NCBI RefSeq assembly: GCF_004053875.1
Contig: NZ_SBIP01000001.1
Span: forward strand, 1,150,573 to 1,214,572
Length of the DNA: 64,000 nucleotides
Source of the DNA: Neorhizobium lilium
Lineage (GTDB): Bacteria > Pseudomonadota > Alphaproteobacteria > Rhizobiales > Rhizobiaceae
Reading direction: 5' to 3'
Positions 7,941 through 17,096 of the stretch are shown piece by piece. The translations under genes were made by a program, and so were the position numbers. Position 1 is the stretch's first letter. Each line of letters opens with the position of its first letter. A model generated the notes under the pieces. That model did no database searches. It was not told where the DNA came from and worked only from the letters and a program-made list of their open reading frames with translations.

Positions 7941-8996
7941 ATGAGACGACTTCTTTCAACACTCCTGCTGGCGGCGACGGTCGCGTTGGGCGCGGCGGCC
8001 GCCAAGGCGGAAGACGCACCCGCGAACATCCGGTTCGGCGACGTCGGCTTCGGTTTTGGCACGCCATTCGGGGTTGGACTTCAGGCCATTGCGGACGCCA
8101 AGGGATTCATCGCTGGCGAGTTCAAGGGCACTCCGACGAAGGTCGAGTTCACTTACTTTACTGGAACCGGTCCCGCCATCAATGAGGCACTCTCGAACGG
8201 CCAGCTCGACTTTGCATCCTATGGCGCAGTCCCAAATATCATCGGCAAGGCGAACGGCTTGGATACGGTAATCGTGGCCTCCTATGGAGGGACGACGATC
8301 TTCGGAGCTGCGCGACCGGATCTGGAAATCAAATCTATCGCGGATCTCAAGGGTAAGAAGGTCGCGATCCAGAAGGCGACCATCATCCATTGGGGCCTCG
8401 TCACGGCGCTAAAAAACGCCGGGCTGTCCGAAAAGGACATCACGATCGTCGATCTCAAGAATGCCGATCAGCTTGCTGCGATCGCGGCCAAGAGCGTCGA
8501 CGCGGTGTTCGGCGCCGACTTCCTGCTTCCGCTGGAGGACAAGGGTGTCGCCAAGATCTTCTACAAGTCATCGGACGCCGGAGCTTCTGGCGATGGCTTC
8601 GGCGCATTCCTCGTGACTGACAAGTTCCGCAAGGCGTATCCGGAAGCCACACAAAAGGTCGTGACGGGCTTCGTCAAGGCGGCTCAGTGGCTTGCAGACG
8701 ACAAGAACCGGGACGAGGCCTTCAAGATCTGGTCGCGCGCCGGGTCGCCAATCGAAGTGATCAGCAAGTCGAATGCCGGGAGTTTGCTGGGCCAGAAGTA
8801 CAATCCGCACCTCGACGATTTCTTCACGTCACGGTACCAAAGCGGCATTGCTTTCGACCGCGAACAGAAGCTGATCCGTCGCGATGTCGATCTCGATGCA
8901 TGGGTTGACCGCTCGTACGTCGATAACGCGGTGAAGTCGCTGAACCTCCAGGCCCTGTGGCCGGATCGTTCCGCCACTGGCGCGCTTCAGAACTGA
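7941..8996 (+). CDS. ABC transporter substrate-binding protein, SsuA/TauA/NrtA-like
   Basis: Periplasmic binding protein of 351 residues with a clear signal peptide (MRRLLSTLLLAATVALGAAAAKA, cleavage near AEDAP). Family features are the YFTGTGPAINEALSNGQLDFASYGAVP region, which lines the ligand pocket in NMT1/SsuA-type proteins, and the IADLKGKKVAIQKAT segment typical of sulfonate, nitrate and taurine binders. It lies 12 bases after the ferredoxin gene with a GGAGAGACC ribosome site, so it belongs to the same operon. The ligand is likely a small anionic molecule such as a sulfonate or sulfate ester, by family analogy only. Confidence 0.9.
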   Translation: MRRLLSTLLLAATVALGAAAAKAEDAPANIRFGDVGFGFGTPFGVGLQAIADAKGFIAGEFKGTPTKVEFTYFTGTGPAINEALSNGQLDFASYGAVPNIIGKANGLDTVIVASYGGTTIFGAARPDLEIKSIADLKGKKVAIQKATIIHWGLVTALKNAGLSEKDITIVDLKNADQLAAIAAKSVDAVFGADFLLPLEDKGVAKIFYKSSDAGASGDGFGAFLVTDKFRKAYPEATQKVVTGFVKAAQWLADDKNRDEAFKIWSRAGSPIEVISKSNAGSLLGQKYNPHLDDFFTSRYQSGIAFDREQKLIRRDVDLDAWVDRSYVDNAVKSLNLQALWPDRSATGALQN

Positions 8997-9007
8997 GAGG
9001 AACGTTG

Positions 9008-9841
9008 ATGGCAACGATCGGTGCTGAAGAAGACATCCGCGTCGTTCGCAGCGCACCGGATTTGCATCTCGCAAGGCTCAAGTCGTTCTTCGTCAGCGCC
9101 GTTCTCATTTGCATAATGCCAGCGGTGCTGCTCGCATTTTGGTGGGCAGCCTCCACCAAGGGCTGGGTGTCCGCACAAGTCCTGCCGCAGCCGGACTGGG
9201 TCCTTCAGACCTTCCTCGATCTCTGCGCCAACGGCGATATCCTTGCCGCGGCAGCAGTCAGCTTCCGCCGCATCGCGGAGGGATTTTTGATCGGAGCCTC
9301 CCTGGGTTTCCTTTTCGGACTTCTCATTGGGAAGTCGAAGACAGCGGATTCCTATCTCGGGCCAACCTTCAGGGCATTGGCTGCTGTTCCTTCGCTTGGC
9401 TGGCTGCCGATACTGATCCTGCTTCTCGGCATCGAGGAAAGCCTGAAGATCGTCATTCTCGCGAAGGCCTGCTTCGTACCAATGGCGATCATCGCTGCCG
9501 AGGGCGCAAGAAACGTGCCCAAGGGCCTGACTGAAGTTGCCGATGTGCTGCGTCTTCGTGCAAGCACCCGGTTCTTCAAACTGACCATCCCAGCAATGGC
9601 GCCGTTCATTGCCAGCGGTGTCCGACTTTCGCTTAGCCAGGCGTTTGTCTCACTGATCGTGGTGGAGATGCTCGCTGGAACCGACGGGCTCGGCTACATG
9701 ATGGTCTGGGGAAGAACTCTCTTTCAGCTCGACATCGTCATCGTTGGCATGACCGTCGTAGGCGTTGTTGGCTTCGCGTTGGACTTCGTCTTGAAGCGCG
9801 CTGAACTCCTCATACGTCGAGGGAGTGGCGCCAATGGCTGA
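9008..9841 (+). CDS. ABC transporter permease, SsuC/TauC-like (first subunit)
   Basis: Inner-membrane permease of 277 residues from the ATG at 9008, which has a GAGAGGAACG ribosome site just upstream. About six hydrophobic segments are visible. The ATPase-docking loop EVADVLRLRASTRFFKLTIPAMAPFIASGVRL corresponds to the EAA motif of binding-protein-dependent permeases. Its end overlaps the next permease gene by eight bases. With two different permease subunits the importer is a heterodimer, unlike SsuABC and TauABC, where a single permease gene serves. Confidence 0.92.
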   Translation: MATIGAEEDIRVVRSAPDLHLARLKSFFVSAVLICIMPAVLLAFWWAASTKGWVSAQVLPQPDWVLQTFLDLCANGDILAAAAVSFRRIAEGFLIGASLGFLFGLLIGKSKTADSYLGPTFRALAAVPSLGWLPILILLLGIEESLKIVILAKACFVPMAIIAAEGARNVPKGLTEVADVLRLRASTRFFKLTIPAMAPFIASGVRLSLSQAFVSLIVVEMLAGTDGLGYMMVWGRTLFQLDIVIVGMTVVGVVGFALDFVLKRAELLIRRGSGANG

Positions 9842-10610
9842 TCCTACTCTACGGGCAGCCAGATTTCCTCGAGGCGCCGTTCTGCCTCTGGTCGCGGCGC
9901 TCATTTGGTCTGCCGCTTCAGCCGCGGGAATTCTGTCCGGCCCCATGGCGGTAAGCCCCCTCGAAGTCGTCGTCACGCCTTTCGTCGATCCCTCCGGTCG
10001 AGAACTCTGGATGGCCCTGCTCGCGAGCATCGCCCGCGTACTCTCGGGCGGAATCCTCGGTGGCCTTATTGGTTTGGTTCTGGGTTACCTTGCCGGAATG
10101 TACAAGACCGCGGCCCTTGGGTTGGCACCGACCGTTCACACGGTTAGACAGGTCGCCCTGTTCGCGTGGATACCCCTCCTCACAGCTTGGTTCGGCAATG
10201 GTGAGAGCACAAAGCTGGTCTTCACTGCGTTGTCGACGTTCTTTCCCCTGTTTCTGGCCACGGAACAAGGTGTCAAGCAAGCTCCCTCGCCCCTGATCGA
10301 AGCGGCACACACACTCGGCCTTCGTCGATGGACCCGGGTTCGCAAGCTCTACCTGCCCGCCGCATTGCCCAGCATCTATGTCGGGCTGCAGATCGCAGTC
10401 CTCTCGGCATGGATCGGGACCATCGGTGCCGAGTATGCCATTGGGAATGGCCGAGGCCTCGGTAGCTACATCGCAAGCGCTCGCGATCAGTTCAGGATGG
10501 ACATCGTGATCGTGGGTGTTTTTGCGCTCGCTGGCGGCGGCGTCGCGCTCTCCGCGGCAGTCCGGTTCATCACCGCCAAAATTTCACCATGGAGCCAGGA
10601 AGCCCGATGA
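9834..10610 (+). CDS. ABC transporter permease, SsuC/TauC-like (second subunit)
   Basis: Second permease of the same importer, 258 residues from the ATG at 9834, which follows a GAGGGAG ribosome site. It has a hydrophobic N-terminus, a helix-rich core and the docking loop EAAHTLGLRRWTRVRKLYLPAALPSIYVGL, with the EAA signature intact. Overlaps with its neighbours on both sides (8 bases upstream, 4 downstream) indicate translational coupling across the transport genes. Confidence 0.92.
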   Translation: MADPTLRAARFPRGAVLPLVAALIWSAASAAGILSGPMAVSPLEVVVTPFVDPSGRELWMALLASIARVLSGGILGGLIGLVLGYLAGMYKTAALGLAPTVHTVRQVALFAWIPLLTAWFGNGESTKLVFTALSTFFPLFLATEQGVKQAPSPLIEAAHTLGLRRWTRVRKLYLPAALPSIYVGLQIAVLSAWIGTIGAEYAIGNGRGLGSYIASARDQFRMDIVIVGVFALAGGGVALSAAVRFITAKISPWSQEAR

Positions 10611-11344
10611 ACGCCTTCGCAATTGAGCACGTCAGCAAAAGCTACATCCTGGAAGGTGCCGAGCGACCGGTCCTCAAGGACATCAATCTTCAGGTCGGAC
10701 ACAACGAGATCGTCGCAATCGTTGGGGCGTCGGGGTGCGGCAAGTCCACGCTCCTCAGGCTGGTTGTCGGCCTCGATGCTGACTATCGCGGTACAATATC
10801 CTGGGGAAATCACGACAGGACGTCTGCATCCAAGGTTGGAATGGTGTTTCAAGACCACCGTCTCTATCCATGGCTGACCGTCCAAGGGAACGTCGATCTG
10901 GCTTTCGACAATACCCGCCTTTCGGCGGCGGAGCGTCGGGATCGAACCAGCCACTATCTTCAGCTCGTTGGTTTGGCTGATTACGCCAAGGCATACCCGC
11001 GACAGCTATCCGGTGGAATGGCCCAACGTGCGGCGATAGCCCGTGCATTGGCCCAGGAGCCCGAAGTGCTACTCATGGACGAACCATTCGGCGCACTGGA
11101 TTCCATTTTACGGATGCGGCTTCAGGACGAACTACTGTCGATATGGGAAAAGAACAAGGTGTCGATCATCATCGTGACCCACGACGTCGAAGAAGCTCTC
11201 TATCTGGCGGACCGCGTTCTCGTCATGGAGCCCAATCCAGGTCGAATCCGCGACGTCGTTGAGGTCGACCTGCCTCGGCCCCGGGACCGCAGTGATCCAG
11301 CCATTGCCGAGCTCAAGAGAAGGTGCCTGGCAACACTGGTGTAA
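10607..11344 (+). CDS. ABC transporter ATP-binding protein, SsuB/TauB-like
   Basis: ATPase subunit of 245 residues. The Walker A motif GASGCGKSTLL lies near residue 45, followed by a Q-loop (MVFQDHRLYPWLT), the signature LSGGMAQRAAIARAL, Walker B VLLMDEPFGALD and the switch HDVEEALYL. These match the nitrate/sulfonate/taurine subclass. Start and preceding stop share ATGA. This is the last gene of the operon; only a groEL relic lies between it and the convergent bisC-like gene. Confidence 0.94.
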   Translation: MNAFAIEHVSKSYILEGAERPVLKDINLQVGHNEIVAIVGASGCGKSTLLRLVVGLDADYRGTISWGNHDRTSASKVGMVFQDHRLYPWLTVQGNVDLAFDNTRLSAAERRDRTSHYLQLVGLADYAKAYPRQLSGGMAQRAAIARALAQEPEVLLMDEPFGALDSILRMRLQDELLSIWEKNKVSIIIVTHDVEEALYLADRVLVMEPNPGRIRDVVEVDLPRPRDRSDPAIAELKRRCLATLV

Positions 11345-11356
11345 AGCCGGTGTCGG

Positions 11357-11535
11357 ATGAAGAGCACGCGGGCGGTTATCCGCGTCGGCGGCTCCACCGA
11401 AATCGAGGTCAAGGAGAAGAAGGATCGCGTCGACGACGCACTGAATGCAACGCGCGCGGCGATCGAGGAAGGGATCGTGCCGGGTGGCGGTGTAGCCTTC
11501 TTCGCGCGAAGACCGCAGGCGTTGATACGATCTGA
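11357..11535 (+). pseudogene. GroEL chaperonin fragment, frameshifted
   Basis: From 11357 the frame reads [20 protein letters not shown] followed by [21 protein letters not shown]. This is the highly conserved GroEL segment around residues 370-415, including the intermediate-domain hinge. A one-base shift then moves the continuation [13 protein letters not shown], matching the next GroEL residues, into another frame that ends at TGA 11535. No other part of GroEL is present. It is a relic of a duplicated or transferred groEL gene, not a working chaperonin. Confidence 0.85.
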
Positions 11536-11569
11536 ACCGCTAGCCGGCTTAAGCTTCTCCCGGTATCAT

Positions 11570-13903
11570 TCAGTATTCCCCGTCGCCACTGCGTGCGGAA
11601 AACGCGAAGCTCGGAATATCGAAAGCTTCTACCCGCACGGCCTGCCCGTCCCCAAGCCTGCGGATTTCGACCAGACAGGTCTGGGCGCTGCAACCCTGCG
11701 ACAGCGATGAGGCTGGAACGTCCAGCGTCAGCGCATTCGGATTGCCGTGGCGTTCGATCTGCCTGTCGCGGTCCATATCGAACCATGCGCCCGTGGAAAG
11801 CCGCAACACGCCCGGCATCATTGCCTCCGACACGACGGCTGCAGAAATCAGCCGCCCGCGTGTGTTGAAGACCTCGACAAGATCGCCGTCGGCGATGCCG
11901 CGCGCTTGTGCATCCACGGGGCTGATATGAATCGGCTCGCGACCTTCCACCTTGCCGCCCCTGCTGTGCGGGCTGGCATCCAGCTGGCTGTGCAGGCGAC
12001 GCACCGGCTGATCGGAGATCATGTGCAACTGCTCCCCGGTCAGGCCGGTGGCGCCCAGCCATTCCGGCGGTTCGAACCACGTCGGATGGCCGAGACAATC
12101 GGCGAGCGAAAAGCCATCGATCGTCTCGGAAAAGATCTCGATCCGGCCGGACGGTGTCGGGACAGGGTTCGCATCGGGTGCCATGCGAAATGCCTCCAGC
12201 ATGACGACCGGCTTTGCCTCGGAACCAAGATCGAACAGCCCGGTTTCCCAGAATTCATCGAAATCCGGCATGGCGATGCCTTTCGCCGAAGCATTTTCCC
12301 GGCTCACGGCATAGATGCGCCGCAGCCAGCCGTCCTCATTGAGACCTTCGGAAAAATCAATGCTAAACCGGCCGGCCAGATCCTCGAAAATATCGAAATC
12401 ATTGCGGGACTGCCCGAAAGGTTCTTCCACCTTCTTCATTGCAACGATTAGATCTTCCCCACCCGCAGATGCGATATCGTTGCGCTCCAGCGGCGTGGTT
12501 ATCGGCAGCACGATATCGGCAAGTTTTGCCGTCGGCGTCCAGTAGGGCTCGTTGACGACGATCGTCTCCGGCTTCTGCCATGCCTTCAGCAGCCGGTTGA
12601 GATCCTGATGGTGGTGAAACGGATTGCCGCCGGCCCAATACACGAGCCGGATATCGGGGTAGGAATAGGCTTTGCCGTTATAGGTAAAACCTTCGCCTGG
12701 ATTGAGCAGCATGTCGGTGATACGCGCCACCGGAATGAAGGTCGTGACCGGGTTTGGGCCTTGCGGAAAGGCGCCGAACTTGAGGCGGACATTGTCGTGG
12801 CCAACGGAATTGAGCGCACCATAGCCGATACCGAACCCGCCGCCGGCCAAGCCGATCTGGCCCAGCATCGCAGCCAGCGTCACGGTCATCCAGAAAGGCT
12901 GCTCGCCGTGTACGGCGCGCTGCAGCGACCAGGAGACGTTGATCATCGTCCGGTTTGCGGCCATCTCCCTGGCAAGCGAGGCAATCCGGTCGGCATCGAT
13001 ACCGCAGATCAAAGCGGCCCAGGCCGGCGTCTTGGCGATGCCGTCCGTCTCACCCAGGAGATAAGGTCTGAACCGGTTGTAGCCGACACAGTGGCTGTTC
13101 AGAAATGTGAGGTCGGCGAGACCTTCGGCCTCCAGCACATGGGCGAGCGCCAGCATCAGCGCCACGTCCGTATTGGGACGGATTGCCAGCCATTCGCTCT
13201 CCACCGGCATGTTGTCGGAGACCGGGCTGATATTGATGAATCGCGTGCCCGCTTTCTCCATCGCCTTCATGCCGGCAATGACTCGGTGACGGCCGGCACC
13301 ACCCGGCGACATCTGCGCATTCTTGACCGGCACGCCGCCGAAGGTGACGAACAGCGTCGTATTGTCAGCCATCACGTCGAAGGACGTGTGCTGGTCGAGC
13401 AGGATCTCGGTCGAGGCAACCGCATGCGGCAGGATCACCCGGCCGGCGGCTAGACTGTAATTGTCGACATGGCTGACATAGCCGCCCATCAGGTTAAGGA
13501 ACCGGTGCACCTGGCTTTGTGCATGATGAAACCGTCCGGCACTTGCCCAACCGTAGGAGCCGCCGAAGATCGCCTCGTTGCCGAAGGACGTGCGGATGCG
13601 CAGGAACTCGGCCGCCAGAAGATCGAGCGCCACATCCCATTCCACCTCGACGAAAGGCTCGCGCCCGCGCATGTGCGGATTGGCGCCGGGACCCTGTTCC
13701 AGCCAGCTCTTGCGGATTGAGGGCTTGGCGACCCGTACCTGCTTCAGCGCATCGGAAGCCATATGGAGGCCGATCGGTGACGGATCGGCATCCTCGGCCG
13801 CACCGCGGATCGACAGGCTGCCATCGGTGCCGTTCTCGATCTCGTAAATGCCCCAGTGGGCAGCGGTACGGATCTTGCTATTTGAGTTTTTTGCGTGGTC
13901 CAT
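11570..13903 (-). CDS. bisC: Molybdopterin-dependent S-/N-oxide reductase (BisC/TorA/DmsA family)
   Basis: A 777-residue member of the DMSO-reductase superfamily. The motif [20 protein letters not shown] carries the Ser that ligates molybdenum in DMSO, TMAO and biotin-sulfoxide reductases, and [17 protein letters not shown] and [11 protein letters not shown] are cofactor-binding segments. There is no twin-arginine leader and no N-terminal Fe-S cysteine motif, which points to a cytosolic BisC-like enzyme that reduces small sulfoxides such as biotin or methionine sulfoxide. The ATG at 13903 overlaps the stop of the GntR gene by one base; a GTG one codon earlier is possible. Cotranscription with the regulator of the sulfur/peptide island suggests that its substrate is a sulfoxide or N-oxide imported by that system. 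Confidence 0.88.
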   Translation of the reverse strand: MDHAKNSNSKIRTAAHWGIYEIENGTDGSLSIRGAAEDADPSPIGLHMASDALKQVRVAKPSIRKSWLEQGPGANPHMRGREPFVEVEWDVALDLLAAEFLRIRTSFGNEAIFGGSYGWASAGRFHHAQSQVHRFLNLMGGYVSHVDNYSLAAGRVILPHAVASTEILLDQHTSFDVMADNTTLFVTFGGVPVKNAQMSPGGAGRHRVIAGMKAMEKAGTRFINISPVSDNMPVESEWLAIRPNTDVALMLALAHVLEAEGLADLTFLNSHCVGYNRFRPYLLGETDGIAKTPAWAALICGIDADRIASLAREMAANRTMINVSWSLQRAVHGEQPFWMTVTLAAMLGQIGLAGGGFGIGYGALNSVGHDNVRLKFGAFPQGPNPVTTFIPVARITDMLLNPGEGFTYNGKAYSYPDIRLVYWAGGNPFHHHQDLNRLLKAWQKPETIVVNEPYWTPTAKLADIVLPITTPLERNDIASAGGEDLIVAMKKVEEPFGQSRNDFDIFEDLAGRFSIDFSEGLNEDGWLRRIYAVSRENASAKGIAMPDFDEFWETGLFDLGSEAKPVVMLEAFRMAPDANPVPTPSGRIEIFSETIDGFSLADCLGHPTWFEPPEWLGATGLTGEQLHMISDQPVRRLHSQLDASPHSRGGKVEGREPIHISPVDAQARGIADGDLVEVFNTRGRLISAAVVSEAMMPGVLRLSTGAWFDMDRDRQIERHGNPNALTLDVPASSLSQGCSAQTCLVEIRRLGDGQAVRVEAFDIPSFAFSARSGDGEY

Positions 13904-14634
13904 CACTTCACCGCGGCCAATGGCACTTCGCGCCGTTGCAGCGCTTCGATAACAATCCGGGAACCATCGTCGATCGCATGTTCAATCGCGATACGGGCCG
14001 CATCCGTGCGCTTGTCGCGCAGGGCCTGCATCAGATCCTCGTAATTCTGGTGATCGCCCGACGGAGCCTCGACCTCGGGATAGAGATAGTTGAAGCCGGG
14101 GCCTGCCTTCAGCCACAGCATTTCGATGACGCCCAGAAGCGTCGGCATGCGGGCGGCGGCATAAAGCACGAAACGGAACTCCTTGTTCAGAGCCAGGGCA
14201 AGATGCTGGTCCTTTGCCGTCTTCGCCGACAGATATTTTTTCAGGACGACCTGCATCTGCGCGATCTCCTGAGCGCTGATCTGGCTTGCGGCCTTGGATG
14301 CGGCAAGGCCCTCGACCGACTTGCGTATTTCGGCAATCTCGGAATATTGCGCCACGCTCATCGTCGGAACGCGAAATGACTGTGCAGGCTCCGCAGTCAG
14401 GACGCCCGAAGCTGCAAAACGCACCAGCGCTTCCCGCACCGGGGTGATGCTCATGCCCAGAGAACCGGCGAGATCCTTGGTGACCAGTCTCGTGCCCGGC
14501 TCCAGCCTGCCCTCGATCAGGGCGGCACGGATTTCATCCTCGACATGAGTGACCAGACTTTTCCTCGGAGCCGCGTTGAACAAACTTGTACTCACCTCAT
14601 CCTCATAATTGGAAAAATGCCCGTCTTTTGACAA
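13903..14634 (-). CDS. GntR-family regulator (FCD type) of the 11.6-24.3 kb island
   Basis: A 243-residue regulator. The winged-helix domain at about residues 25-95 contains ALIEGRLEPGTRLVTKDLAGS and the recognition region MSITPVREALVRF, the canonical FadR-subfamily pattern. The C-terminal half is an all-helical FCD-like ligand domain with conserved Asp/His-rich positions. It is divergent from the substrate-binding protein gene at 14757, and its own promoter region holds a perfect 15-bp A/T palindrome at 14668-14682. It is coupled downstream to the bisC-like gene. The same palindrome class recurs at 23201-23215, making this protein the likely local regulator of both promoter regions. Confidence 0.9.
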   Translation of the reverse strand: MSKDGHFSNYEDEVSTSLFNAAPRKSLVTHVEDEIRAALIEGRLEPGTRLVTKDLAGSLGMSITPVREALVRFAASGVLTAEPAQSFRVPTMSVAQYSEIAEIRKSVEGLAASKAASQISAQEIAQMQVVLKKYLSAKTAKDQHLALALNKEFRFVLYAAARMPTLLGVIEMLWLKAGPGFNYLYPEVEAPSGDHQNYEDLMQALRDKRTDAARIAIEHAIDDGSRIVIEALQRREVPLAAVK

Positions 14635-14667
14635 AAATGCGCAACTGCCTATAACTTCCCCATCAAG

Positions 14668-14682
14668 AATATATCATATATT
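14668..14682. promoter_or_regulatory. Candidate GntR operator palindrome 1
   Basis: AATATATCATATATT is a perfect dyad around a central C. It lies 33 bases upstream of the GntR start and 74 bases before the divergent transport operon. It matches 23201-23215 (read on the other strand) at all but the outermost positions. Confidence 0.6.
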
Positions 14683-14756
14683 TTCGTTGCCAATCACCGC
14701 CCTGGAAAACTTGTCGTCAGGGTATCAGATCTGAATTTCAGAGGAAGTGAAGGCCT

Positions 14757-16244
14757 ATGAAAAGACTTGCTGCTTTAACTCTCGCGGCATCCATGCTGAT
14801 GCCGATAACCACGACGATCGCCCAAGCCACCGACCTCACCGTCGGGCGCGGCGCCTCGACCACCGCGATGGACCCCGGCTTCCTCAAGGAAAGTGCCACC
14901 ATCGTCGACAACATCTTCGATACGCTGGTGATGCGTGACAAGGACATGAAGCTGGTTCCGGGTCTTGCCACCTCCTGGACGGCAATCGACGATACGACCT
15001 GGGAATTCAAGCTGCGCGAGGGCGTCAAGTTCCACAATGGCGAAGCCATGGACGCCGAAGCCGTCAAGTTCACCCTTGACCGCGTGCTCGATCCGGCCGC
15101 CAAGTCGCCGACCGTCTCCTATATCCGCACCGTCGACAGCGTCTCGGTCGTCGATCCGCTCACCGTCCGCATCAAGACCAAGGGTGCCGACCCACTGTTG
15201 CCGACCCGCATGAGCCGCTATCCGGCCTATATCGTGCCACCGAAATATGTGAAGGAAGTCGGAAACGACGTCTTCGCACGCAAGCCGGTCGGCACCGGAC
15301 CTTACAAATTCGTTGAATTCATTCCTGACCAGCATGTCATTCTGGATGCCAACAAGGATTACTGGCGCGGCGCTCCATCGATCGACAAGGTCACCTGGCG
15401 CGCCATTCCGGACGGCACGGCCCGTATCACGGCCCTGCTTACCGGCGAAGTCGATCTGATCGAGAACGTTCCCGTCGACATTGCACCGATGATCAAGGAC
15501 AGCCCGGATGCCGACCTCGTGCAGGTCAAGAATGGTGGCCTGACCATCTATCTCGGCCTAGTCATGAATGAAAAGCCGCTCGACAACGTAAAGGTCCGCC
15601 AGGCCCTCAACCTCGCCATTGACCGCCAGTCGATCGTTACCAACATCCTCCAGGGCATGGCATCGCCGCGCGGCACCCAGGTCGGCGCCGCCGACTTCGG
15701 CTACAAGGACCTGCCGGTGCCGGCCTTCGATCCGGCCAAGGCCAAGGCACTACTCGCGGAAGCCGGCCTGCCGGACGGTTTTTCGATCAAGATGCAGTCC
15801 ACGCATCGCTACATGAAGGATGGGGAAGTCGCCCAGGCGATCGCTCAGCAGTTCGGCGATATCGGCGTCAAGATCAACCAGGAAGTTCTCGACTGGTCGG
15901 TCTACGTACAGCAGGTACCGCGCAGGGGGCCGATCTTCATGCTTGGCTGGGGTTCGACCCAGACGCTCGACGCGGATGCGGCCATCTACGCCATCTTCAA
16001 AACCGGCGAGCCCTATTCGACGGCCTCCATTCCCGAAATGGACAAGCTGCTCGACGAAAGCCGCTCGATCGTCGATCCGGCCAAGCGCGCGGCCGTCCTT
16101 TCCCAGATCCAGGATCTCGCAACCGAACAGGTTCCAGTGATCCCGCTCTACCAGGAGGATGCGCTCTACGGTAAGGCCAAGACTGTCACCTTCGAAGGTC
16201 GCCCGGATGCACGTATCCCGATCTTCGACATCAGGAAGCGATAA
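14757..16244 (+). CDS. ABC transporter substrate-binding protein, family 5
   Basis: Periplasmic binding protein of 495 residues. The signal peptide is MKRLAALTLAASMLMPITTT with cleavage near AQA. The family signature TWEFKLREGVKFHNGEAMDAEAVKFTLDR is followed by VGTGPYKFVEF, DYWRGAPSIDKV and VRQALNLAIDRQSIV. An AGAGGAAG ribosome site precedes the ATG. It is the first gene of a six-gene operon (importer permeases, M20-like protein, cyclodeaminase-like protein, rhodanese). The ligand probably carries an amino-acid or peptide moiety, given the downstream genes. Confidence 0.94.
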   Translation: MKRLAALTLAASMLMPITTTIAQATDLTVGRGASTTAMDPGFLKESATIVDNIFDTLVMRDKDMKLVPGLATSWTAIDDTTWEFKLREGVKFHNGEAMDAEAVKFTLDRVLDPAAKSPTVSYIRTVDSVSVVDPLTVRIKTKGADPLLPTRMSRYPAYIVPPKYVKEVGNDVFARKPVGTGPYKFVEFIPDQHVILDANKDYWRGAPSIDKVTWRAIPDGTARITALLTGEVDLIENVPVDIAPMIKDSPDADLVQVKNGGLTIYLGLVMNEKPLDNVKVRQALNLAIDRQSIVTNILQGMASPRGTQVGAADFGYKDLPVPAFDPAKAKALLAEAGLPDGFSIKMQSTHRYMKDGEVAQAIAQQFGDIGVKINQEVLDWSVYVQQVPRRGPIFMLGWGSTQTLDADAAIYAIFKTGEPYSTASIPEMDKLLDESRSIVDPAKRAAVLSQIQDLATEQVPVIPLYQEDALYGKAKTVTFEGRPDARIPIFDIRKR

Positions 16245-16253
16245 CAAGGCAGC

Positions 16254-17093
16254 ATGATGCGGTTCTGGAATGTCAGGCACAATGCGGATGCCATATTCGC
16301 AACGTTCCTTCTGATCACGGTTCTGGCGCTTTGCGTCCTCGTGCCACTCCTCTGGCCGATCGATCCATTGCGCGGCACACTGACCGCGACATTCAAACCG
16401 CCGCTCTCCGTTATCGCAGGAGAGTTCCACCCCTTGGGCACAGACCAGCTCGGGCGAGATCTTCTCGCCCGGCTGGGCCTCGGCACGGCGATCTCGCTGT
16501 CGATCGTTGTCGCCGCCTCGGCCATTTCCGTCTTGCTCGGCACGACGCTCGGCATGATTGCCGGATATCATCGCGGCTGGTTCGACATCATCATCATGCG
16601 CGCCGTCGACGTGCAGCTCGCCATCCCCTTCATTCTCCTGATCCTGCTGATCGTCGCAGTCATCGGCCCGAGCATGGGCAATCTCGTCGTCGTGCTCGGC
16701 GTCACCGGCTGGGCGGTCTTTGCCCGTGTGGCGCGCGCCAAGACGCTCGAGATCCGCGAGCTGGAATATATCGATGTCTCGCGTTCGATCGGTCTGTCGG
16801 ACATGGTCATCATCTTCCGGCATATCCTGCCCAATATCGTCGGGCCGATAACCGTTCTGATGACGCTCGATCTGCCACGCCTGATCATTCTGGAAGCGTC
16901 CGTCGGCTTTCTCGGTCTCGGTGTGCAGCCGCCGACCCCGACGCTCGGCAACCTCATCGGCGAAGGCCGCTCCTTCATCCTGCTCGCCAACTGGCTTGTT
17001 CTCTATCCCGGCCTCGTCATCGGCGCGCTGGTGATCGGCTGCAATCTGATCGGCGACTGGCTGGTCCGCCGCGCCGACAGCAGGAATGTTTAA
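16254..17093 (+). CDS. Dipeptide-type ABC permease (DppC-like)
   Basis: Permease of 279 residues. It has an N-terminal helix typical of DppC/OppC, then PLGTDQLGRDLLARLGLGTAISL, the characteristic DppC periplasmic-entry motif. The EAA-type docking loop is ELEYIDVSRSIGLSDMVIIFRHILPNIVGP. It starts nine bases after the binding-protein gene; two adjacent ATG codons (16254, 16257) are available. It pairs with the DppB-like permease that follows. The order here, C before B, is the reverse of the common dppABCDF order. Confidence 0.93.
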   Translation: MMRFWNVRHNADAIFATFLLITVLALCVLVPLLWPIDPLRGTLTATFKPPLSVIAGEFHPLGTDQLGRDLLARLGLGTAISLSIVVAASAISVLLGTTLGMIAGYHRGWFDIIIMRAVDVQLAIPFILLILLIVAVIGPSMGNLVVVLGVTGWAVFARVARAKTLEIRELEYIDVSRSIGLSDMVIIFRHILPNIVGPITVLMTLDLPRLIILEASVGFLGLGVQPPTPTLGNLIGEGRSFILLANWLVLYPGLVIGALVIGCNLIGDWLVRRADSRNV

Positions 17094-17096
17094 GCC

